From positions 1-64,000 of the forward strand of contig JAQVCX010000001.1 in NCBI GenBank assembly GCA_028689545.1: 64,000 bases of DNA, written 5' to 3'. The position numbers were made by a program, and so were the translations under genes. Shown one piece after another: positions 37,154 through 44,876 of this stretch; the stretch's first letter is position 1; every line of letters begins with the position of its first letter. The notes beneath the pieces are model-generated. The model worked only from the letters and a program-made list of their open reading frames with translations, ran no database searches and had not been told where the DNA came from. This DNA comes from Parabacteroides sp. (GTDB taxonomy: Bacteria; Bacteroidota; Bacteroidia; Bacteroidales; Tannerellaceae).

Positions 37154-37313
37154 CTCTCTTTAGGATTTAGGGTAAATAATATGAGATTGGTATTCCTTGA
37201 TTAAGGATATTTTTAAAAATAGTCTTTTATGTAAAGATAATCAACTATTTATATGTTAATTATATTGAATACCTGTAGATTCCTTTTGCTGATGTCCTTG
37301 TTCCTGTGCAAAA

Positions 37314-37342
37314 CCGGACACAGTGTTCGATTCCGGACACTG
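37314..37342 (+). promoter_or_regulatory. Upstream activator site A for the sigma-54 promoter
   Basis: The region contains GTGTTCGATTCCGGACAC (37323-37340) preceded by CCGGACAC (37314-37321), forming the dyad CGGACAC-A-GTGTTCG. The 18-bp motif recurs with few changes at 41564 and 50792, each 43-44 bp upstream of a -24 element. It probably binds the NtrC-family regulator encoded at 52401. Confidence 0.75.
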
Positions 37343-37383
37343 CGGGGAGGCTCCCGTTTCTTATTACCAACCACTTACGTTTT

Positions 37384-37398
37384 TGGCACGGGGTTTGC
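37384..37398 (+). promoter_or_regulatory. Sigma-54 promoter of the adaptor/permease operon
   Basis: TGGCACGGGGTTTGC has GG at -24 and GC at -12 with the exact 12-bp step of the consensus TGGCAC-N5-TTGC. It lies 33 bp upstream of ATG 37432. Confidence 0.85.
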
Positions 37399-37431
37399 TC
37401 TTGGGAGGGGGGAAAATAAAACATACTAAAT

Positions 37432-38676
37432 ATGGATAGAGAGATATCAAGGGAAGTTCAGAAAAAGGAGCAGCGCAAGCGGTTTATTAAGCTGGGGGCG
37501 GGGATCGGTATCGCCGTTGTCGTGATAGGCGGGGCGATCGGTTTCATGCAAACCAGCCTGCAACGGAAGGACTTGGTCTTTTCAACGGTGGATAAGGGCG
37601 TGATCGAGGTGTCCGTCAGCGCGTCGGGCAAGGTGGTGCCCGCTTTCGAGGAGATCATCAACTCGCCGATCAACTCCCGCATCGTGGAGATCTACAAGAA
37701 GGGGGGCGATTCCGTGGAGGTGGGCACCCCGATCTTGAAGCTGGACTTGCTGAGCGCCGAGACGGACTACAATAAACAACTGGACGAGGAGCAAATGAAG
37801 CGCCTCCAGCTGGATCAGCTCCGCATACAGAACCGCAACAAGCTGTCCGCTATGGAGATGCAGCTAAAGGTGTCGCGCATGGAGCTGAACCGGAAAGAGG
37901 TGGAGCTGCGCAACGAGCGCTATCTGGATAGCCTAGGAGCGGGGACGACCGACAAGGTCCGCCAAGTGGAGCTGGACTATAACGTCAGCGTCTTGAAACT
38001 GCGTGAGGATGAGCAGAAGTACGAGAACGAGCAGTCCCTAACCGGTGCCGACTATAAGGTGAAAGAGCTCGACCTGAACATCTTCCGCAAGAGCCTGGCC
38101 GAGACGAGGCGCACCCTGGAGGATGCCCAGATCCGTGCGCCCCGCAAGGCGATCCTCACCTACGTGAACAACGAGGTAGGCGCCCAGGTCTCCCAAGGTA
38201 GCCGTGTGGCGATCGTGTCGGACCTGTCCCACTTCAAGATAGAGGGCGAGATAGCCGATACCTACGGCGACCGGATCGCCGCCGGCAGCAAGGCGGTCGT
38301 GAAGGTGGGCAACGATAAGCTGGATGGCGTGGTGAGCGATGTCACCCCCCTGTCGAAGAACGGCGTGATCTCCTTCACCGTGCAGCTGGAGGAGGACAAC
38401 CACCGCCGCCTGCGCTCCGGGCTGAAGACCGACGTGTACGTGATGAACGCCATCAAGGACGACGTGCTGCGTATCGCCAACGCCTCCTTCTACGTAGGGA
38501 AGGGGGAGTATGAGTTGTTTGTCGTCAGCGGAGACCAATTGATCAAGCGGAAGGTGCAGCTGGGCGACAGCAACTTCGAGTACGTGGAGGTAGTAGCCGG
38601 ACTGGAGCCGGGCGACGAGGTGGTCGTCTCGGACATGACGAGCTTCAAGGAGAAGAACAAACTGAGATTGAAATAA
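37432..38676 (+). CDS. HlyD/MacA-like periplasmic adaptor (membrane fusion protein)
   Basis: The 414-residue protein has one N-terminal membrane anchor (about 18-38: LGAGIGIAVVVIGGAIGFM). A lipoyl/barrel-sandwich half follows (VSASGKVVPAFEEIINSPIN), then a coiled-coil hairpin (about 110-210, rich in Leu/Glu/Arg), the second lipoyl half (IRAPRKAILTYVNNEVGAQV) and a beta-barrel domain. It bridges inner-membrane FtsX-type permeases and the TolC channel. The gene uses strikingly GC-rich codons. It is the first gene after sigma-54 promoter A and is followed 13 bp later by a permease. Confidence 0.9.
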   Translation: MDREISREVQKKEQRKRFIKLGAGIGIAVVVIGGAIGFMQTSLQRKDLVFSTVDKGVIEVSVSASGKVVPAFEEIINSPINSRIVEIYKKGGDSVEVGTPILKLDLLSAETDYNKQLDEEQMKRLQLDQLRIQNRNKLSAMEMQLKVSRMELNRKEVELRNERYLDSLGAGTTDKVRQVELDYNVSVLKLREDEQKYENEQSLTGADYKVKELDLNIFRKSLAETRRTLEDAQIRAPRKAILTYVNNEVGAQVSQGSRVAIVSDLSHFKIEGEIADTYGDRIAAGSKAVVKVGNDKLDGVVSDVTPLSKNGVISFTVQLEEDNHRRLRSGLKTDVYVMNAIKDDVLRIANASFYVGKGEYELFVVSGDQLIKRKVQLGDSNFEYVEVVAGLEPGDEVVVSDMTSFKEKNKLRLK

Positions 38677-38689
38677 CAAAGCAACGAAT

Positions 38690-39958
38690 ATGATTAAGCA
38701 ATACATCAAACAAGCCCTCCAGCAGCTTAGGGAGAACACGCTCGTAAGCGTGATCTCGATCGCTGGAACCGCTCTCGCCATAGCCATGATACTGGTGATG
38801 GTGCTGGTCTTCCAGATCAACTCGGCGGGGTTCGCCCCGGAGACCGACCGGAATCGTTTCCTCTATGTATGGGGGACGGAGATAGCCCCTAAAAACGAGC
38901 AAGGAAGCCGGAATCGCGGCAATATGTCGGCCGAGGTCGTGAAGGAATGCTTCTACACGTTGAAAAGGCCGGAAGCCGTGGCCGCCTATGTCCGGGATAA
39001 GCGTCCGGTGTCGTTGCCCGGCAAGAGGTCTTTCAAGGAGTATGACATTTGCTATACCGACGCGGGTTATTGGCATATATTCGATCATCGTTTCGTGGAG
39101 GGAGGGGCTTTCGGCGAGGCGGATTTCCGCTCTGCCGTACCCAAGATCGTCTTGTCGAGGCGGATGGCGACCCGCCTGTTCGGAGGGGAGAAGGCCGTCG
39201 GGCGGCAGGTCGTGATGGATTACGTGACCTTTACGGTTTGCGGCGTGGTAAGCGATGTGCCCAACCCCTTGATGGTCTCCTACTTCGACGCTTGCGTGCC
39301 TTATTCCTGCGACGATAACCTGATGAGGGGCAATAGCGAATACGGCGAGAATATGGTAGGTGTTCTTAGCATGGTGTTGCTGGCCCGTTCCTCGTCGGAT
39401 TTCGATGCCGTTCGCTCGGAGCTGGATGCGCGGGTGCGGCGATATAATGAGGGCAAGGCCGATTACAGTGTCGATTTCCCCGCCGGGGCGCTTTCCCAAC
39501 TGGACGCGGCGATGGGCAGCGGGGCTTGGAAGCGGGTGGACTGGAAAACCTACCTGGCGGGATCGGGCGCTTTCCTTTTCTTCCTCTTATTGGTCCCGGC
39601 GTTGAACCTGACAGGCGTGATCCAATCGTCCGTGCAGAAGCGGAAAGAGGAGATCGGGTTGAGGAAGGCCTTCGGGGCTACCGGGCGGAACCTCTTGACG
39701 CAGATACTCTCGGAGAACCTCGTGCTGACCTTGATCGGCGGCGCGATCGGCATCGGCTTGTCCTTGCTTCTGCTGGTGCTCAGCAAATCCTTTATGCTGA
39801 ACGAGGGAATCACGCTTACGCTGCCGATGCTCATCAAGCCCGGTTTGTTCCTATCCGCTCTCGTCTTCGTTTTCCTGCTGAATATACTGAGCGCCGGCAT
39901 CCCGGCCTGGCGTACGACGCGGCAGCCGATCGTGGAGGCGCTGAAGGGGGAAGAGTGA
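38690..39958 (+). CDS. ABC transporter permease, MacB/FtsX type (pair 1, class I)
   Basis: The 422-residue permease has an N-terminal helix after IKQYIKQALQQLRENTLVSV, a periplasmic MacB_PCD domain (about 45-270) and three C-terminal FtsX helices (about 285-415). The cytoplasmic loop KEEIGLRKAFGATGRNLLTQ is the usual contact with the ATPase. Class I members of this locus share the start M-x-K-x-Y-x-K-Q-A. It likely dimerises with the class II permease at 40057 and uses the ATPase at 41687. It is in one operon with the adaptor. Confidence 0.88.
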   Translation: MIKQYIKQALQQLRENTLVSVISIAGTALAIAMILVMVLVFQINSAGFAPETDRNRFLYVWGTEIAPKNEQGSRNRGNMSAEVVKECFYTLKRPEAVAAYVRDKRPVSLPGKRSFKEYDICYTDAGYWHIFDHRFVEGGAFGEADFRSAVPKIVLSRRMATRLFGGEKAVGRQVVMDYVTFTVCGVVSDVPNPLMVSYFDACVPYSCDDNLMRGNSEYGENMVGVLSMVLLARSSSDFDAVRSELDARVRRYNEGKADYSVDFPAGALSQLDAAMGSGAWKRVDWKTYLAGSGAFLFFLLLVPALNLTGVIQSSVQKRKEEIGLRKAFGATGRNLLTQILSENLVLTLIGGAIGIGLSLLLLVLSKSFMLNEGITLTLPMLIKPGLFLSALVFVFLLNILSAGIPAWRTTRQPIVEALKGEE

Positions 39959-40024
39959 ACTTCAATGAATAATGAATAGTGAATCATGAAACGAATAACG
40001 AATAATGAGTTGCCAGCTATTAAC

Positions 40025-40052
40025 TTTCAACTGTCAACTTTCAACTGTCAAC
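40025..40052. repeat. 14-bp direct repeat between paired permease genes
   Basis: TTTCAACTGTCAAC occurs twice in tandem just before ATG 40057. Its reverse complement (GTTGACAGTTGA) recurs at 48933-48960. The preceding 60 bp are A/T-rich with repeated AATAATGA-like words and no ORF. Confidence 0.7.
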
Positions 40053-40056
40053 TAAT

Positions 40057-41325
40057 ATGGTAAAGCATGTATTAAAGATAATATGGGCGCAGCGCAAGAG
40101 CAACGGCTGGATACTGGCCGAGCTGGTCATCGTGATGTGCGCCCTCTGGTTTATGGTGGATAAGATGTGGGTGGATTTGCGCTGCTACTACGCCCCGATG
40201 GGGTATGATATAACGGATACGTGGCGCTTGAAGCTGTCCGCGCTCTCGCCGAACGCCCCGGGGTATGTGCCCGACTCGCTGAGCGGCTCGGATCCCACGC
40301 GGGACCTGCTGACCCTCGTGGAGCGTATACGCCAGGAGCAGGAGATAGCGGAAGTCTGCGTCACGTATTGGTCCATGCCTTACGCGTTCGGCAACTCGTG
40401 GGGAGGTGTCTATCCGCTCGACGGGGATACGGCGGCTTCCTCGGGGAAGAGCTTCCACATGCTAAGGGTGGGGCCTACCTATTTCGACGTGTTCCGCGTC
40501 AAGGACAAGGAGGGGCGCACGGTCACTCCCCTGGTGCGCGACGCTTATAGGCCGACGGTGGTCACGGCGGAGGCTGAGGAGGCCTTCTTCAAGGGTCGGT
40601 CGGCCGTGGGGCACAAGATCTCGTATAACGACGACCTGTCCGACCCCCTCACTATCGTGGCGGTGCTCCCCACCTTCCGCAGCAATGACTTCGACCGCCC
40701 GGAGAATTGCACGTTCTCCATCTTGAAGGACGATAAGCTGGAGGATATGGTGAAGGCTTTCGGCATAGAGCGCGCCGAGCTATCCGTCCGCACGAGACGG
40801 CCGATGACCGAGGACGAGATGTACGCCTTCCTGGAGGGCGCGGCGGAGCGGATGACGGTGAACAACGTCTTCGTCTACGGCGTCACCCTCCTTGCCGACC
40901 AGCGCGACACGCAGCTCAGCTTCACCAAGAACGAGAACAGCAAGAAGCTCTCCATGATGGCCTTCCTGCTGGCGAACGTCTTCTTCGGCATCGTGGGCAC
41001 CTTCTGGTTGCGCACCGAGCGGCGGCGGGGCGAGATAGGCCTCCGCGTGGCGATCGGCTCCAGCCGGGGCAAGCTGGGCGGCCTCATGTACCTGGAGGGC
41101 GTGACCCTCTTGGCGATCACCCTGCCGATCGTGCTGCTCTTCGCCTTCAACATGGCCTTCCTCGACAAGCTGGATTCCTACCGCGAGCCGCTCACCCTCT
41201 TGCGCTTCGCGGCTACCCTCGGCCTCTCCTACCTCCTGATGTCCGGCATGATCTGCCTCGGCATCTGGCTCCCCGTCCGCAAGGCCGTAAGGATGGCCCC
41301 GGCGGAGGCGTTGCATTATGAATAG
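40057..41325 (+). CDS. ABC transporter permease, MacB/FtsX type (pair 1, class II)
   Basis: The 422-residue permease begins VKHVLKIIWAQRKSNGWILA, the mark of class II members here. It has a first helix (about 20-40), a periplasmic domain (about 45-275) and three C-terminal helices with the coupling loop RRGEIGLRVAIGSSRGKLGG. The end is PVRKAVRMAPAEALHYE. GC-rich with C-ending codons. It follows the class I permease after a 98-bp repeat-containing gap and presumably forms a heterodimer with it. Confidence 0.88.
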   Translation: MVKHVLKIIWAQRKSNGWILAELVIVMCALWFMVDKMWVDLRCYYAPMGYDITDTWRLKLSALSPNAPGYVPDSLSGSDPTRDLLTLVERIRQEQEIAEVCVTYWSMPYAFGNSWGGVYPLDGDTAASSGKSFHMLRVGPTYFDVFRVKDKEGRTVTPLVRDAYRPTVVTAEAEEAFFKGRSAVGHKISYNDDLSDPLTIVAVLPTFRSNDFDRPENCTFSILKDDKLEDMVKAFGIERAELSVRTRRPMTEDEMYAFLEGAAERMTVNNVFVYGVTLLADQRDTQLSFTKNENSKKLSMMAFLLANVFFGIVGTFWLRTERRRGEIGLRVAIGSSRGKLGGLMYLEGVTLLAITLPIVLLFAFNMAFLDKLDSYREPLTLLRFAATLGLSYLLMSGMICLGIWLPVRKAVRMAPAEALHYE

Positions 41326-41411
41326 ACACCTACCTAGTTGGACGGAATGGGGGCGATTCAGGTTAGCAACACCTACCTAGTTGGACGGAATGGGGGCGAT
41401 TCTGGTTAGCA
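41326..41411. repeat. Two 43-bp direct repeats (plus a degenerate third)
   Basis: Two tandem copies of a 43-bp unit (41326-41368, 41369-41411) start ACACCTACCTAGTTGGACGG and differ at one base. A third, degenerate copy continues to about 41499 but is split by the 34-bp palindrome at 41422. The 361-bp gap between permease and ATPase genes consists of this repeat, the palindrome, an activator site and a sigma-54 promoter. Confidence 0.85.
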
Positions 41412-41421
41412 ATCCTACTTA

Positions 41422-41455
41422 GTTGTAGAGACGCGGCACGCCGCGTCTCTACAAC
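41422..41455. repeat. 34-bp REP-like palindrome
   Basis: GTTGTAGAGACGCGGC and GCCGCGTCTCTACAAC form a 16-bp perfect stem around AC. Related palindromes with GGGGCGTGCCCC centres are at 43390 and 46174. This family of GTAGAGACG palindromes is dispersed in many bacterial genomes. Confidence 0.85.
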
Positions 41456-41543
41456 CGGGTAAATTAGTTCGGTGGAAGGGGGATTATTTTGGTTAGTAAT
41501 CATTATCTTTGTGCCAATAAAAGACGCAACCCTCCTCCCCCCC

Positions 41544-41582
41544 GCTGTCCGATAACGAATCAAGTGTTCGTTATCGGACAGC
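41544..41582 (+). promoter_or_regulatory. Upstream activator site B (perfect 16-bp dyad)
   Basis: GCTGTCCGATAACGAA (41544-41559) is perfectly repeated inverted as TTCGTTATCGGACAGC (41567-41582) with 7 bp between. The right arm lies in GTGTTCGTTATCGGACAG (41564-41581), the motif shared with sites A and C. The end of that motif is 44 bp upstream of the -24 element. Confidence 0.8.
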
Positions 41583-41625
41583 TTTCGTTTGGGGGGTATC
41601 GCTAGGAACCAGGAGGTTACGTTTC

Positions 41626-41640
41626 TGGCACGCTATTTGC
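41626..41640 (+). promoter_or_regulatory. Sigma-54 promoter of the ABC ATPase gene
   Basis: TGGCACGCTATTTGC fits TGGCAC-N5-TTGC with GG and GC 12 bp apart, 46 bp upstream of ATG 41687. Confidence 0.85.
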
Positions 41641-41686
41641 CTTTATCGGGCAAAGTAGTACATGAACGATTAAAACAACAACAATC

Positions 41687-42352
41687 ATGATCAAACTAAC
41701 AAATCTACAGAAGATCTACCGTACGAAAGAGATAGAGACGGTAGCGTTGGAGAACGTGAACCTGGAGGTTCAGAAAGGCGAGTTCCTTAGCATCATGGGG
41801 CCCTCCGGTTGCGGGAAGTCCACCCTGCTGAACATCATGGGGCTGCTGGACGCGCCCACCTCGGGCACGGTGGAGATCAACGGCGTGAACACCGTGGGCA
41901 TGGGCGACAAGGAGCTGGCCGCCTTCCGTAACCGCCAGCTCGGCTTCGTCTTCCAGAGCTTCCACCTGATCAACTCGCTGAACGTGCTGGACAACGTGGA
42001 GCTGCCCCTGCTTTATCGCAAGGTCTCCTCCTCCGAGCGCCGCGAGCTGGCCAAGGCCGTGCTGGAGAAGGTGGGCCTGAGCCACCGCACCCGCCACTTC
42101 CCCACGCAGCTCTCCGGCGGACAGTGCCAGCGCGTGGCCATCGCCCGCGCCATCGTGGGCAACCCGGACATCATCCTCGCCGACGAGCCGACCGGTAACC
42201 TCGATTCCAAGATGGGTATCGAGGTCATGGAACTGCTCCACCAGCTCAACCAGGAGGACGGCCGCACCATCGTGATGGTCACCCACAACGAGGCGCAGGC
42301 CAAGCAGACCAGCCGCACCGTGCGCTTCTTCGACGGCAGGCAGGTGCAGTGA
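41687..42352 (+). CDS. ABC transporter ATP-binding protein (MacB/LolD type)
   Basis: The 221-residue ATPase has Walker A GPSGCGKST (about 39-47), signature LSGGQCQRVAIARA (about 142), Walker B IILADEPTGNLD (about 165) and the H-loop VTHNEA. It powers FtsX/MacB permeases by mechanotransmission rather than moving substrate through the membrane (known for MacB and LolCDE). It is the only ATPase in the locus, so it probably serves all three permease pairs. It has its own sigma-54 promoter. Codons are nearly all C- or G-ending, more extreme than in the third permease pair. Confidence 0.93.
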   Translation: MIKLTNLQKIYRTKEIETVALENVNLEVQKGEFLSIMGPSGCGKSTLLNIMGLLDAPTSGTVEINGVNTVGMGDKELAAFRNRQLGFVFQSFHLINSLNVLDNVELPLLYRKVSSSERRELAKAVLEKVGLSHRTRHFPTQLSGGQCQRVAIARAIVGNPDIILADEPTGNLDSKMGIEVMELLHQLNQEDGRTIVMVTHNEAQAKQTSRTVRFFDGRQVQ

Positions 42353-42410
42353 GGGCGTCGCACACGGGGGATCTCCATGCGTGAGACCCCCCGAGCGGCA
42401 CCTCACCTCA

Positions 42411-42502
42411 TAGCTATGAGGCATGATACCTCAAACCTATGATGCATCGTACATCAAAGCTATGAGGTACGACACCTCAAAGGTATGAGGTGAGGTGTCA
42501 CC
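42411..42502. repeat. Four-copy 23-bp tandem array with internal dyads (array C)
   Basis: Units start at 42411, 42434, 42457 and 42480. The first three contain an inverted repeat: TGAGG...CCTCA, TGATG...CATCA, TGAGG...CCTCA. The second unit changes both arms together, so the dyad is kept. The array fills the space between the ATPase and the convergent gene at 42520. Confidence 0.85.
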
Positions 42503-42519
42503 CGGGGTGTCTCGATACC

Positions 42520-43305
42520 TTATATCACGGTGAAGGTGAGCGTACCATACCGGGGCTCTTTATAGAGGTGATAAGTAGGGGTGAACTGGGTTCCGACCGT
42601 CGCTAGCCATTCGCCGGGCGTAAATTCGATGCCGGGTACGAAGCAAAGCCTCCCGCCGCTGTTGATGAGCATATCGGCGGCGGCGTAGAAACGCTCCTCG
42701 CCGGTCTCGGCGCAGCGCAGGGTAAGGCCCACCTCGGGGGAGTCGCCCGCCAGTTTCAGCCGGTCGCCGTAGATCGAGATGAAGGGGTGCTCGCCCGCGG
42801 GAAGCTGGTTGTAAGGCTCGTCGCTGTCGGGCGTGCGGGGCTGGATGCGGAGGCTGACGTAGGTAGGGCGGGGCATCGAGTTGTAGTCCACCTGGTAGGT
42901 CTCGTTCACGGCCTTGAGGTTGGCCACCCGCTGTTTCAGCCGGGGCGCGGGGCGCAGGCGGGCGGCGAGGGTATGGCGGTCGGGGTCGAACTTCTCGTAC
43001 GGGGTCTCGAAAGGCCCGTTCATGGTCAGTTCCGTCCGTCCGAAGCCGAAGTCCACGTTGTAGCCCTCCTCCAGCGCCTCGTAGATCTCCTCCTTGAGGA
43101 GGTTGAAGGTGTTGACGAGCGTCTCCTTGCGATACTCGCTCCGTTTGTCCACTACACGGGCGGCGATGTTATCGATGTCGAGCGTACGTTGCCACACGAC
43201 GCTTCCCTTGTAGCTAGCGTTGCCGGGCAGGTGGCTCTTGCTGACGCGGAAGCTCAGCTTGCGAAGCGGCTTTGGCAGCTCCGACTTAGGTAATTCTTTA
43301 TCCAT
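42520..43305 (-). CDS. HU-like DNA-binding-domain protein (DUF4469 type)
   Basis: From ATG 43305 the 261-residue protein has an N-terminal Bacteroidetes HU-like domain (about 15-125: NIAARVVDKRSEYRKETLVN ... YNVDFGFGRTELTMNG). A C-terminal Ig-like DUF4469 domain follows (about 155-260, ending TFTVI). Such proteins are nucleoid-like and variable between strains; partner and target are unknown. The frame continues upstream to 43437, but that part covers the REP element and lacks homology. It is transcribed against the exporter genes and separates the ATPase from permease pairs 2 and 3. Confidence 0.8.
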   Translation of the reverse strand: MDKELPKSELPKPLRKLSFRVSKSHLPGNASYKGSVVWQRTLDIDNIAARVVDKRSEYRKETLVNTFNLLKEEIYEALEEGYNVDFGFGRTELTMNGPFETPYEKFDPDRHTLAARLRPAPRLKQRVANLKAVNETYQVDYNSMPRPTYVSLRIQPRTPDSDEPYNQLPAGEHPFISIYGDRLKLAGDSPEVGLTLRCAETGEERFYAAADMLINSGGRLCFVPGIEFTPGEWLATVGTQFTPTYHLYKEPRYGTLTFTVI

Positions 43306-43381
43306 GGTAACGTGGTTTAAGATGATTAAGATGCAAAGATAAGAAAGATAACGCGAACGGTATGGAGATTCCGTGGAATGA

Positions 43382-43511
43382 TTACCCGGTTGTAGAGACG
43401 GGGCGTGCCCCGTCTCATCCCGTCCGAATGGTAGCATTGGATACTATTGGACGGCGGGGAGACGGGGCACGCCCCGTCTCTACAACTAGGGATGATCGTA
43501 TTCAATGTTAC
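43382..43511. repeat. 130-bp dispersed repeat, copy 1
   Basis: It contains two GTAGAGACGGGGC-type palindromic arms facing each other (43389-43416 and 43458-43485) and a conserved linker and tail (TGATCGTATTCAATGTTA). Copy 2 at 46167-46296 differs at about two bases. Each copy lies just before a class I permease gene. It has MITE-like terminal inverted arms but no ORF. Confidence 0.85.
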
Positions 43512-43571
43512 AGGGATGATCGTATCGGGTAAATGGATGAAATAATAGAATGAACAATAAATAAACACATT

Positions 43572-44864
43572 ATGTATAAGATATACCTTAAACAAGCCTG
43601 GGCCCTCATCCGGCAAGAGCGGTTGTTCAGCTTGATATACGTCGTGGGGACGGGGCTGGCGATCTCGATGGTGATGGCCATAGCGGTGGCCTACCATATC
43701 CGTACGGCGAATATCGCCCCCGAGGTGCATCGGGATCGGATGTGTTACCTCCAGAACGTGAAGTACGAGTGGAAGGATACGGAGGGCAATTACAAGGCCG
43801 CTTGCGGTCCTCGCTTCGTCAAGGAGGTGATCGGCAATCTCAGCGTCCCGGCGGACGTGGCGGTGACCACCAGCTCTTTCATGCTGCCCTTCGTGTATGG
43901 CGACGTTTTTATGCGTGTTCCCGGTGGAGACGAGTCCCCCAAGGTGAGGCTGAAAGGGTGCGACGACGGTTTCTGGCGGGTCTATCGCTTCAGCTTCGTG
44001 GAGGGCCGCCCCTTCACGAAGGAGGAGTTCCTCTCCGGCGTGCCCCGCGTGGTGCTGTGCCGCTCGCTGGCCGGCCGGCTGTTCGGGCATGAGGCGGCGG
44101 CGGGGCAGACGGTCTGGCTGAACGATCTGGAGTACACGGTGAGCGGTGTCGTGGAAGACGTGTCCGGCGTGACCGCCGATGTCTACGCCGAGGCGTGGGT
44201 CACCTATTCCTCCCTCTCCGTCACCATGGATCAAGCCTTGGACGAGCGTGAGGGAGCCGCCGGCCTGCTGGAGGCCAATATCCTGCTAGCCGACGCTTCC
44301 GACCTGCCGGCGCTCTCGGAGGAGCTGCGGCGGCAGGTGAGGCGCTATAATAGTGGGCTGTCCGAGGGGCGTGTCGTATGCGAGGATCCGCTGAGCTACG
44401 CCGACAATCTCCTGGCCGCGTTGTTCGGCCCCGAGACCTATATCGTGCTCGGCATGGCGCTTCTCCTTTTCCTGCTGGTACCGGCGCTGAACCTTTCCGG
44501 GCTGAGCGCGTCGAGGATACAAGAGCGCGTCGGCGAGCTGGGCATCCGCAAGGCGTTCGGGGCGACGAGGGCTACGCTGATGGGGCAGATATTCTTGGAG
44601 AACATGGTGCTGATGTTGCCCGGCGGCGTGGCGGGGCTGCTCTTCTCCTATGGGCTGGTGTTCGTTTTCCGCGACACCCTCCTCGTGCCCCGGTTCAATC
44701 TCCTGGGGGCGAGCGGGGAGGTCTTCCTCTCGCCGGGGATGCTGCTCAATATGTCGGTCTTCGCCTACGCTTTCGGGGTCTGCGTGGTGCTGAACCTGCT
44801 ATCCTCGATGCTGCCCGCCTGGAGGATCGTGAGGGGGAATATAACGGAAGCTTTAAATGAATAG
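43572..44864 (+). CDS. ABC transporter permease, MacB/FtsX type (pair 2, class I)
   Basis: The 430-residue protein begins MYKIYLKQAWALIRQERLFS, nearly the same as the gene at 46358. It has one N-terminal helix (about 22-42), a periplasmic domain (about 45-285) and three C-terminal helices with the coupling loop RVGELGIRKAFGATRATLMG. GC-rich codons like pair 1. It lies 60 bp after 130-bp repeat copy 1; no sigma-54 promoter was seen immediately upstream. It ends 12 bp before its class II partner. Confidence 0.87.
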   Translation: MYKIYLKQAWALIRQERLFSLIYVVGTGLAISMVMAIAVAYHIRTANIAPEVHRDRMCYLQNVKYEWKDTEGNYKAACGPRFVKEVIGNLSVPADVAVTTSSFMLPFVYGDVFMRVPGGDESPKVRLKGCDDGFWRVYRFSFVEGRPFTKEEFLSGVPRVVLCRSLAGRLFGHEAAAGQTVWLNDLEYTVSGVVEDVSGVTADVYAEAWVTYSSLSVTMDQALDEREGAAGLLEANILLADASDLPALSEELRRQVRRYNSGLSEGRVVCEDPLSYADNLLAALFGPETYIVLGMALLLFLLVPALNLSGLSASRIQERVGELGIRKAFGATRATLMGQIFLENMVLMLPGGVAGLLFSYGLVFVFRDTLLVPRFNLLGASGEVFLSPGMLLNMSVFAYAFGVCVVLNLLSSMLPAWRIVRGNITEALNE

Positions 44865-44876
44865 GAGGTACAAGTC

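Noticed and set aside
38038..38820. 260-aa minus-strand ORF opposite the adaptor gene
   Set aside because: GC-rich, C-ending codons leave few stops on the opposite strand; the translation is His/Val/Asp-rich noise.
41705..42424. 239-aa minus-strand ORF opposite the ABC ATPase
   Set aside because: Shadow of the conserved ATPase; no homology and it runs into array C.
43306..43437. N-terminal extension of the DUF4469-type protein
   Set aside because: It translates the REP-like repeat and lacks HU-domain homology; ATG 43305 precedes the conserved domain.
43326..44234. 302-aa minus-strand ORF across the 130-bp repeat and a permease
   Set aside because: It covers repeat DNA and the antisense of a conserved permease; no plausible domain.
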